DNA of 64,000 bases, taken from positions 3,454,501-3,518,500 of the forward strand of contig OU015672.1 of assembly GCA_907165275.2 (NCBI GenBank). Reading direction: 5' to 3'. Below are positions 52,101 through 61,196 of the stretch, piece after piece. Under the pieces are notes generated by a model. That model saw nothing but the letters and a program-made list of their open reading frames with translations. It was not told where the DNA came from and ran no database searches. This DNA is from Zygaena filipendulae (taxonomy: Eukaryota; Arthropoda; Insecta; Lepidoptera; Zygaenidae). A program made the translations under genes and the position numbers. Numbering within the stretch: position 1 is the stretch's first letter; every line of letters starts with the position of its first letter.

Positions 52101-55100
52101 AAAAAAGAAAAAATACGTGTCCAACATTTTTTATTAATTTACAAGACAGGCTAAAAAAAAATTAGTCAACATGCTCATTAAATACGTATATGTATTATGT
52201 CAATATCGGGGATCCTTCATCAGGACTCAGGAGTGAGTGATGAAGGAGTGCCGAAGAGTCTGACACCTTTCAACATTATACCGTATCGTTTACCTGTAGA
52301 GCCTGTACAGATGGAAGATGATACTGCTGATGTATATAAGCAGGAATATAACCGCCGGCAGCAGGAAAGTCACCATCACCGGCATCAGGAACCACGTCAG
52401 CCACAAACTGTACTCCGTGTCCACGTACTCCACTGTAACAAAGAATACTAACTGTTACTCCTCAAAGGAGCGACACTCCGCCTCCCGCCGACTCCGTGCC
52501 TCCCCGCGCCGCGTCACCACGTAGCGGCGAGCCTAGAGGTATTGTGGTGAGCTCGTGACCTGTCGCTGATGTGTGTGTCGGACAATATCAAATTGAATGT
52601 GAAACTCTTATTATTATATTGCATTGTTATTCTAATGTGTAGTCTTTTTTCATGTTGCAATATTATATAACACTAGTTGCGCCCCGCGGTGTCACCCGCA
52701 TGAGTTCCGGAGTTCCAGCGGGAATTCCGGGACGAAAAATAGATAGTAGCCGATTCTCAGGCTTACTGAATATGCATAAAAAATTTCATGAGAATCGGTC
52801 AAGCCGTTTAGGTTTAAAGATGTTTATTTCTCATAAAGAATTACATAAATTCACTTACTGAGAAAACTTTTTAACTTAGTAATAATATTTGATAACTGGC
52901 ACAACTAGACTAAAATAAAAAACTTAAATTTTGGTGTCGACAAATAATAAGTTGAGTAGATGCATAATTAATTGTATCGGGTAGGTAACTAATAAAATTA
53001 CTAACAGAAAGTTGCTCGCGCTATAGGTACCTATTTAACTCGGCTAGCAACCACGGATGCAAAATGCACTGAGCCATGTCCACTTTGGATGCGGCAAATA
53101 ATGCAGTCGCATTATTTGCCGCAAATAATTGTTTTAATATGAGTAATTTGAGTGATGAAATGATGAGTAATTTTAATATAATAATTTGGATAATATATAT
53201 GGTAGGTATTGTGCAGTTTTATTGTTATTTGTAGTATAGTGGTATTGCCCACTACATATCGTCCAAAATGTGCATTTTAAGTTGATTTTTAAAACTATGT
53301 ATTGTCTTTGCAGTCTTTATTTCTGTTGGCAATTTATTGTATATTGTATATTGTTTATATTTGTTTCGGAGGAGTATGGGAACGAACATTGTGACACAAG
53401 AATTTTATATATTAGAAGATGTTACATAGTCTGTACGCACCGTAACGAGAAGCGAATACTTCACGTTTCAATTTGAGCTTTGGAAAAAAGGTCGGCGGTT
53501 TTTGATAGCATAGGTAAAATAAAAAGACTTTGTTTCTGATTAATGCTTTCATATTTTGTTAAGTAACGCAATTTCGAGTTGAAACTAAGTATCAGAAATA
53601 GCTGGAAAAGGACCAGGTCTTAACCTTGGTGCTAATATTCAAAGACACGCTCCACTGTTCTTAATCATCACGTGAGCTATGAGTGCTATGACTCTATGAC
53701 CGACTAAAGTACGAGAAATACTAAAAATCAACGAATAATAAGGTACTTCCCGTCTACACAACACAGTCATATTGTGTCAATCGATATAAAATAAATACCA
53801 ACAATAATTTACAGATAATAAAAAACACTATCACATCATTCACATCCCTAACCGGATCTCTGATGGCTGCTGGTTATCTGCGGAGAATAACCTCGAAATG
53901 TGGGTACGCACTGTTTATACTTAACACAAGCTATATCCTGCGGTTCCACTCGCATAAAGGATTTCCTACGGGAATTCCGGTGTAATAGTAACCTACGAAT
54001 CTAATCCTAATAATTATTCGAAGTAGGTGCTCCTCTTAAACTACACGTTCAGGCGCGCCGTTTCGAAAATTTGTACCCGGACGGACAAACGCAGACAAAC
54101 GCAACAATGGGCATGTTGACTAATTTTTATTTTTTAGTCCGTCTTATAGATTATTAAAAAATATTGGACACGTATTTTTCCTTTTTTTACGTAATCAAAA
54201 AATAACGGCGATATATTGAGTTGAAATTTCGCGTGATGTCACTATTCTGACAGTTTGTATGGCGGTTTTGCGGTTAGTGACGTCACGACCTCCTCATCCT
54301 AAACTTGAATGCCCTTTATCTCTGTATATTTTAATTTATTTGAAAAAGCAAAAAATACGTGTCTATTGTTTTTTTATTTTCTAACTGACGGACTAATTAG
54401 AATTTTGATTTTCAATAGTAGTCCACATCCCTATTTAAAAAATGACTAATCATATTTTCTAAGCATGCAAATAACCCTCAAAACTTAATAAATGACATGA
54501 ATATATCGATATTACAAACGGAAACTACCATTTATTATTATTTATTTACTAGTTATTACCACCACCTACTACTACTGCTCCTTGCGGTTTCACCCGCGTT
54601 AATTTCGGAGTTTCCGCGATAATTCCGGGCAAAAGGTACCCTATGTCCTTCTCTGTACCCCCGACGTGTATCTATGCATAAATTTCGTAAAAATCGGTCG
54701 AGTAGTTAGGGCGTGAAAGCGTAACAAACAAACAATTAAACTGACATTCGTGATTCGCATTTATTGCAAGGATTATTACAATTATCTAGATATAATATTA
54801 CATAATTGACTCATTAAATAATTATTGTAGACATCCGGGTGCACTATCGGCGAGTGTCTAACGGCTGTCTGGAGCACGGCGCAAAGTCCAGTGCGTGGCT
54901 GCGCGTGCGCACGTCTCGTGATACAATGACCACGATCAAATTTGTTTATTTACCCTTTATTGTTCAAATTTATTGATAAACATTAAGTATACATTTATTG
55001 CTGGTTTTTATCTGTATGGTAGAAAAAAAAAATCAACATTTTTTATTTAGTAGGACAATTTGATGCGATTTTAATTTTTAACCCTCCACAAAAGGACATA

Positions 55101-58100
55101 AGGTAGGTATTTTTTATCCCAGAATTCCCACGAGTACTCCGAAATTAACAAGAGTGAAACCTCGGGGAGCTAGTATTAAAAGTTATTTATGTAACTGTTG
55201 CATAATGAGGAGTACTAAAACACGAATGATATGCAATAATAGTATAGTAAGTATCACATGAATGTTTTAATTCCTAATTAATAATTATTATGTACAGTTG
55301 CATAACTTGCATACAAGACTATCTACACCACAGAGCAAATAAATTAACTAGAGAGGACATGTAGGCGGGGCAGGCGCGCTACTGCTGCAAAGGAAGTCAG
55401 AGCAAATGCTCTAACTTGCCCAAAACTACTTTTGCTGCCATCAAAAGTATATTTACCACAATATAATAATAATAATAATATCCCAAAACCCAAAACTGTG
55501 AATTTTGAAAAGAGTGACTAAGTAAAAAAATAAACATAAAGCGTTAATACATTTCTTTGTGATAATGAATGTTTTAGTGCGTAATGAATAGTTTTGTGTG
55601 CGAAAATCACCCGGCGACACTGGTTTTCATCAGTTTTCGTACTACACTAAGTTGATGTCCCTTCTGTCTGTTTTTTCTGTTCTGTGAGCTACACCCATGA
55701 TATAAATCCTCTCTCGTAAAAGGTTCTGAAATAGCGCATCTTCAGCTCGTACTCTGATATTTTCCAATTCGTGAAATCTTAGTACCTACGCCTTTTCACA
55801 TTGTTTTCTCGACTTTTCTGGTAATAATTGGTTAGAAACGTCCTTTGCTGCATTAGAAATGTCTGTTGGTGTGCCAACAAAGCTTGTATCACTCATTTTT
55901 GTACACAACAAAGTAATTTTTTTTTTCAATATTGAACAATATTTTTAGTCCGTCGTGTAGATTAGTAAAAATATTGGACACGTATTTTTTCTTTTTTTAC
56001 GTAATCAAAAAATAACGGCGATACATTGAGTTGAAATTTCGCGTGACGTCACAACCCGGTGCAGTTTGTATGGGGGCTTATACTGAATATTGACGTCACG
56101 AGTCCCCCACCCTAAACTTTAATGCGCTTTATCTATGTTTATTTTCATTAATTTGAAGAAGCAAAAAATACGTGTCTATTATTTTTTTATATTCTAATTA
56201 CAAATACGAAGGTATTTTATAAGTTTCTTTTTAATTACAGAGTTTTGGTAGTGAAACGCGCGTGCAGGACACTGTTCTTGTTTTTAATTCATAAAGATAC
56301 ATGAATTCGAGTTGCATAATGAAATTCAGTAGAACCTTTGACACTCGTTTGGATAATTTAAATTACTATGACGCTGGTTGTTTTAATGTTGGCAATAAGC
56401 TGTTTCAGAAATTTTTATAGAGGATTTATAGCATGGGTGTAGATAAAATAAAAAATATCATCTCAAATTAAGATTCAGCTCACGTAGAACCTCCACAATA
56501 CTGTCGGCGAAGTGATAACGTGATATCATAATTATTACAACGCGATCACGCCGCAATAGTATGTGTCGAGAGCGAGACCGTTCTGGCAGATAATATTGAA
56601 AGGTTTGAGAATATTATGGCATAGAATGTTAACATAAAATACGCCTTATAAAAGGACTTAATCTTGAAAAGGAAAAATATTATCTAATTAAGATGTTATC
56701 AACTACAATACAGGCATAAGTGTCGCATAGCAGGCATTAAGATTGCTACGCTCAAAAAGGTATTCTACTCAAAAGTAAACCAATACAGAAAAAATGGAAA
56801 ACAGGGTAAGTACAACTTTTTAACCATCTTAATTCTTCAGCATTCAAACATGATAGCAAAAAGTACCAACAAGTAGCCAATAACGGCCACTTTTTGCGGT
56901 TTTGGTACATGTACAGGTACCTTCGATTTGGGGAGCAAAAAGTATCTTATGGATTCCCGGGGGCAGCAAGAGGTGGTTCAACGGAAAGGGTAGCGGAGTT
57001 TTTAGCGGCACGCATCGAACAAACCGCACTAACTTTTATTACATAATACATAGTTAGATAGGGTAATTTAATAGATTTGAATGTACTTACAATATTTATA
57101 AAGTGAAGCAATAATATTTGGTCCAGAATATTTATGAAAGTAATGAGATAAATCGGACGCTATCAAGATGACATTGAAAATAACCGAGACAAATAGGTTC
57201 ATGATCATTTGTCGGACAATACATTTATTTATTTATTTTACATAATTTAAATATTGATATAAATAGTTATTCGCGCCCGGTTTCCAATCACCTAATATAT
57301 TATACTAGCCGCCCTCCGCAGTAATTTCAGTTCCAACAGTTCACACTGCATATCGCCTAATGACAACATAATATCCAACATTTATACCGAGTAAAACATC
57401 TCTTAAACATTTTCAAAATCGGTTCAATTATTCAATTCTATAAATTCTTGTTTTTTAACCGACTTCCAAAAAGGAGGAGGTTCTATGTTCGATTGTATGT
57501 TTTTTTTTTTTTTATGTATGTTCACCGATTACTCGAAGACGGTTGGACCGATTTGGAAAATTCTTTTTTTGTTTGAAAGGGTATACTCGCAATTAGGTCC
57601 CATTGCCACCTAGTCGGAATCTGATGATGGGATCTTGGAGAAATCGAGGGAACTCTTCAAAAATTTTAGGCACACCTATAGCGATTTGGGTATTTTTTTA
57701 TAGTAAATCGTTCATTTGCTTTTGGAAAGCAAAATTTGGGGAAGTGGAACTGATGATGAAGACCACGGATGGTCATCAGAACTACTTAACAATAATACCT
57801 ATTTCACGGGTTCCGATTAGAGCGATTTCAAAAATTGTTTTTTTGTTTGAAAGGGGATACTCCCAAATCGATTCCATTGTCACCAAATTGAGATCTGATG
57901 ATGGGATCTTGGAGTAATCGAGGGAACTCTTCAAAAATTATAGGTACACCGATAGCGATTTTTGGATTTTTTATAGTAAATCGTTTATTTGCTTTTGAAA
58001 AGCAAAATTTGAAAAAGTGGAACTGATGATGAAGACCACAGATGGTCATCGGAACTACTCAATAATAGGTATTTCACGGGTTCTGAATCGTTAACTTTAA

Positions 58101-61100
58101 TATGGTTTCTAAACAATTTATGCCCGTCACAATGTATATGGTGAAGTGGAACTGATGGTGATGCACTAGGAGAACTCCTCAACAATTAACGTCCCTGCGT
58201 CGGGAAAAGTAATATTTTGTAAAAGGTGATGAGCAGTTGACATTAGGCTATTGTAACTTAGAGAAATTACCAACTAAGTCACTTAAAAGCGAAAAATAAA
58301 CAAAAATTTTTAACAAAAAAATTAAAACCGACTTCCAAAAAACATACATACAATCGAACATAGAACCTCCTCCTTTTTGGAAGTCGGTTAAAAACACAAA
58401 ACTGAAAAGCTAAACATAAAATGCTAAAATTAACAAAATACCGATTTAATCCAAAAGACAAAAACACACTTAATATTATTATTGGTTTGTGCTACCACTG
58501 ATCGGTATGAAGTCGGTGACAAGCCAAATATGGAGGGGGTAGATGGGCTAAGTCGACTCCCGCCACCAGCTCTCCGTGAGCAGAACAACCTAAGTGGGCA
58601 GACACTAGCGGGCTTGTCACCGAATTCAAACCGATCAGGGGTAGCACAAACCAATAATAATATTAAGTGTGTTTTTGTCTTTTGGATTAAATCGGTATTT
58701 TGTTAATTTTAGCATTTTATTTTTAGCTTTTCAGTTTTTGATTGGATACTTTTCAGAGTTCCCGAGGGAGTTCCGAAACTCACGAGTGAAACCCCCGGGG
58801 GAACAAACAATTATGTATAAAATGGTGAAATTATAAACCACACTATCGTCAAACGTTCATCGCATGTTTTCAATAAAGAACGCGATAACGACTCGCTGTC
58901 GGTCGGATCGAAACGCCCGGCTCTTGCGCATCCCAAGTGATAGATAGAGGAAAGTTTTCTCGTTACTCACGTAGATAGGTGTTACATAATTTAAATAAAC
59001 ACCATTTAATCGCTCCGTTTTTAGCTCGTTTATGTATTTATTAATCTGACACGAGGTGTTATTTGTCCCTGAGAAAAAAAAAACATACCTATTTAAAGTT
59101 TTAAACTACCGATGTAGTGGGAATTTTTTTCTTTATGCCTGCAACATGAAGCGGTTTTTTTTTATAAACTGTATTAATCGAAAGTAACTACAGATTCTAC
59201 ATAGATTTCAATTTTGTGAAGTTTTTTTGAGGATTTAGTTTCGTCGTTAATTATAAGATTATGTATCTTGGCCTTGGGTATTTAGTATCTATCTATACAA
59301 ATAAATAAAATTGAAGTGTCCGTTTGTAATTCCAAATTAACATCTCTTCACTAAATGCATATGAAAGTATGTACGGTACCTACTTACATAAAAAAATCAT
59401 TTTTTGAATTTTTGTTTGCCCGTCTTTCTGTCTGTCTGTTTGTTCCCGCTAATCTCTGAAATGGCTGGACCGATTTTAACGGGACTTTCACTGGCAGATA
59501 GCTTATGATATAAGGAGTAGGTACGTACTTAACTTAGGCTACTTTTATTTTAGAAAAAAATAGTTCCTGCGGGAATTCCGACACTCACGCGGGTGAAACA
59601 GCACTGTAATAAAGTTTTCAAAGCGGTGTCGTTTCACATTGTCACGACTAATAAGTTTCAAACATACGTAAACAAATTTGTACAATTTGCTGACTACGGA
59701 AAGCACTTGACACACATACGAGTTACATCGTAATGTACTTGAGTTTAACGTGTATTCAGCTTTTAATGTTATAATATGTTATTGTTTTTAAGAATTAAAA
59801 TTTCCGATTTAACTCCAGACGCCATGCTTTGTAAGTGCGATACGAGAATCTCATAAATTCACGAGGGAGAAACTGCGGGGAACAGCTAGTCTATACACTA
59901 ACATTACAAAGAGGCGAAGTTTTTTTTGTATGTTTGGCTGCAGGGGATAGTGGCTGAAACTACTGAACCCATTCTAAAAACCCTTTCACATTCAACCCCA
60001 ATAATAATCTTCGAGATGCTCTTCAATATAAAACAGCGGCATTTTTGTCCTATACAATATACCGACCGCTTTTACATACAGACGGACTTATTTACGTCTA
60101 GCTGTGCCCCGCGGTTTCACCCGCGTGAGTTTCGGTATTCCCGCAGGATTTTTTTTTGTCTAAAATAAAAGTAGCTTAAGTTACTCCTTTTAACATCATC
60201 TATCTGCCAGTAAAAGTCCCATTGAACGATCCAGTCGTTTCAGAGATTAGCCGGAACAAACAGACAGATAGACAAATTAAAAAAAATGTCAGTATCGTGT
60301 AATATACTTTCATATTATGCATTTAGTGAAAAGCTGTTCAAAATTCAAAATTCAAATTCAAAATTCAAAAGCTATTTATTACTTAGGATTGGATACAATC
60401 ACTTGTAATCGTCAGCAGGTTCTTAGAACTATAAATTACCGTCAGTTCGGAATTTTTAATTTGGATATCCCCTACATCATGCAAAACAACTTGACCTCTT
60501 TAGAAGTAGACCTACACTTTGTTTGCCGTGTGGTGCCGTTCACGAATAGCTGTACCCTGTAACCTCCCATGGGTGTAGTAAAATGTGAAAGGGATATTCC
60601 CAGAGGATGGGCAGCGGCATTCTTTAACGTATAACACCAACATACTGCGATCGCCAACCCGTATGCAAATCGCGGCTATTACAGCAAACCCCCTTAAATG
60701 ATATTTTGGGAGGAGGCTTATGTCTAGCACATTTTGTCGTAATTAAAATTTTGACAAAAATCCCATAAAAAATCAGTTTGTTTTTTTTTAATTTTCCGGG
60801 CAAAAATCCAATTATTTTTTACGAGACTTAAAAAAAAATTCGTTCTCAAATAATGATTGATTAATTACCAACGAAAAGAGTTATATTAAAAAAAAAAAAC
60901 GATATTATGGTGAAGTAAAAAAAAAAAAAATTAAGGCAAATTATGACAATTCCAACAAGACAAAAGAGTTCGTATAACTAACTTTTACTATCTATATTCT
61001 ATACCTAATTCTATCAAATTGCAATAATAGCGAACAGAGAATACATACGATAAAACATTCCCACGTAAAAACCGACGACTGCGACCAAAACTTTGACGAG

Positions 61101-61196
61101 ATCATATTTTGTGGGATCGATCTCGAATTTCCTCAGAATATCACTCATAATGTAAGTTTTCACGCGCGGCCCGGTCACGCACTGGCCTTCCACCAT
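49151..61196 (-). CDS. TMEM68: TMEM68 (DIESL)-like ER membrane acyltransferase
   Basis: Seven exons: 61049-61196, 52294-52432, 51532-51626, 51070-51234, 50340-50533, 49755-49958 and 49151-49363. They sum to 1158 bases (385 residues; human 324), all in phase. Residues 34-49 and 56-89 are hydrophobic, the latter a long or double membrane segment (SLWLTWFLMPVMVTFLLPAV, then FLLIYISSIIF). The acyltransferase motif is LLIYYHGALPID with His148 and Asp154. FKIPG, the substrate-pocket AISPGGVYEA (212-221), VPMFTQNVREAF and YGGFPVKL follow, then EQHQRIPGNI. These match human TMEM68 in order. That protein makes triacylglycerol and ether lipids at the ER by a route separate from DGAT1/2. The C-terminal tail (PKKKNKRDTPLTN... 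to AKAS) is longer than in human. The first intron is 8.6 kb. A second Met (residue 17) is an alternative start. Confidence 0.88.
51070..51234 (-). CDS. TMEM68: TMEM68-like exon 4, catalytic
   Basis: Encodes YEVRGFENIPEGPFLLIYYH then GALPIDMYYFTARMML... to FMFKIP. The His and Asp of HGALPID are the predicted catalytic pair of this acyltransferase branch. The acceptor is CCCCAG|GGTACG and the donor G|GTCAGC. Confidence 0.9.
51276..51425 (-). repeat. Helitron-type repeat
   Basis: Reverse copy: TACTAGCTGTTGCACACGGTG, GGAGTTCCCGCGGGAATCTC, AAATCGGTCCAGTAGGTAGT. The hairpin is deleted. It lies in intron 3 of the TMEM68-like gene. Confidence 0.7.
51889..52180. mobile_element. CRE-MITE family copy
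   Basis: ATGGGGATGTTGACTACTTT at left; TTAGTCAACATGCTCAT at right. GTCGTGACGTCACTAACCGC and GTGACGTCACGCG are inside. It lies in intron 2 of the TMEM68-like gene, ending 114 bp from exon 2. Confidence 0.8.
52671..52815 (-). repeat. Helitron-type repeat, 3' half
   Basis: ACTAGTTGCGCCCCGCGGTG, GTTCCAGCGGGAATTCCGGG, AATCGGTCAAGCCGTTTAGG. Confidence 0.75.
52816..54105. other. Intron 1 of the TMEM68-like gene, first part
   Basis: No gene. A short palindrome AATGCAGTCGCATTATTTGCC occurs near 53099. A degraded Helitron-type 3' end lies at 53925-53990 (CTGCGGTTCCACTCGC, GGGAATTCCGGTG). The rest is AT-rich without recognisable structure. Confidence 0.5.
54106..54432. mobile_element. CRE-MITE family copy, best preserved
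   Basis: AATGGGCATGTTGACTAATT at the left, then TTAGTCCGTCTTATAGATTA. Right end GACGGACTAATTAGAATTTT and AGTAGTCCACATCCCTATT. The inside has GCGTGATGTCACTATT and GTGACGTCACGACC. It defines both ends of the family. Confidence 0.8.
54570..54776 (-). repeat. Helitron-type repeat
   Basis: Reverse copy: CTCCTTGCGGTTTCACCCGC, GTTAATTTCGGAGTTTCCGC, AAAAGGTACCCTATGTCCTT, GCGTGAAAGCGTAACAAACA. The CTAG end has been replaced. Confidence 0.75.
54777..55939. other. Intron 1 of the TMEM68-like gene, middle part
   Basis: Contains a forward 3' fragment of the Helitron-type repeat (55080-55174, ending GGGGAGCTAGTA) and an (AAT)n run near 55465. The stretch 55500-55900 shows no known repeat and no convincing open frame. 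Confidence 0.5.
55940..56208. mobile_element. CRE-MITE family copy, one end short
   Basis: TTTTTAGTCCGTCGTGTAGATT, GCGTGACGTCACAACCCGGT, TTGACGTCACGAGTCCCCCA, GTGTCTATTATTTTTTTATA. Two exact TGACGTCA octamers. Confidence 0.8.
56209..57451. other. Intron 1 of the TMEM68-like gene, unannotated
   Basis: AT-rich, with no gene or recognised repeat apart from a (TTTA)n run near 57226-57240 and a degraded CTAGCCGCCCTCCGCAGTAA Helitron-type scrap at 57304. Confidence 0.45.
57452..58394. mobile_element. 943-bp element with long AACCGACTTCC inverted termini
   Basis: Left terminus TTTTTAACCGACTTCCAAAA then AGGAGGAGGTTCTATGTTCG and ATTGTATG; the right terminus is its reverse complement (58339-58394), giving TIRs of about 55 bp. 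The interior is a diverged tandem duplication: about 57549-57830 and 57833-58095 each hold GAAAGGGKATACTC, TCTGATGATGGGATCTTGGA, AATCGAGGGAACTCTTCAAA and TGATGATGAAGACCAC. Open frames across it are artefacts of the repeat. Confidence 0.75.
58397..58737. repeat. 341-bp inverted repeat next to the AACCGACTTCC element
   Basis: Arms of about 108 bp (58397-58506 and 58628-58737) pair through AAAACTGAAAAGCTAAACAT, CCGATTTAATCCAAAAGACA, AAAACACACTTAATATTATT and GGTTTGTGCTACC. The centre is GC-rich (GGGTAGATGGGCTAAGTCGA, CAGCTCTCCGTGAGCAGAAC). Similar 74-codon frames open on both strands because of the symmetry. The relative at 12290-12512 has one arm only. Confidence 0.8.
58738..59289. other. Intron 1 of the TMEM68-like gene, unannotated
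   Basis: A Helitron-type 3' scrap (58750-58800, TCACGAGTGAAACCCCCGGG) is followed by AT-rich DNA with no recognised feature. Confidence 0.5.
59290..59607 (+). repeat. Helitron-type repeat, longer subfamily
   Basis: TCTATCTATACAAATAAATA, AATCTCTGAAATGGCTGGAC, CGATTTTAACGGGACTTTCA and TTCCTGCGGGAATTCCGACA, then GCGGGTGAAACAGCACTG with a mutated end. A further 3' scrap ends GGGGAACAGCTAGT at 59891. Confidence 0.7.
60099..60300 (-). repeat. Helitron-type repeat, longer subfamily
   Basis: Reverse copy: CTAGCTGTGCCCCGCGGTTT, CACCCGCGTGAGTTTCGGTA, CAGTCGTTTCAGAGATTAGC. The hairpin is intact. Confidence 0.8.
60301..61048. other. Intron 1 of the TMEM68-like gene, near exon 1
   Basis: Unrecognised. 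60340-60370 repeats CAAAATTCAAA four times. 60500-60720 is less AT-rich and open in several frames, but no family is recognised. Confidence 0.4.
61049..61196 (-). CDS. TMEM68: TMEM68-like exon 1
   Basis: MVEGQCVTGPRVKTYIMSDI then LRKFEIDPTKYDLVKVLVAV VGFYVGMFY. The donor C|GTATGT joins TG of exon 2 to give L-EYVDTEYSLW, aligning with human LEDYLNFANYLLW. Assignment over 8.6 kb rests on this exact phase and motif fit. Confidence 0.7.

Noticed and set aside
57603..57917. 104-codon plus-strand frame and its 73-codon antisense partner
   Set aside because: They lie inside the tandem internal units of the AACCGACTTCC element. The translation has no family resemblance and repeats with the DNA unit.
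58430..58706. Two nearly identical 74-codon frames on opposite strands
   Set aside because: They are produced by the symmetry of the 341-bp inverted repeat, not by selection on protein.
2162..61196. ACSF3, MED25 and TMEM68 as a functional lipid gene cluster
   Set aside because: The proteins act in mitochondria, nucleus and ER. They lie on different strands tens of kilobases apart, and nothing in the sequence suggests co-regulation.
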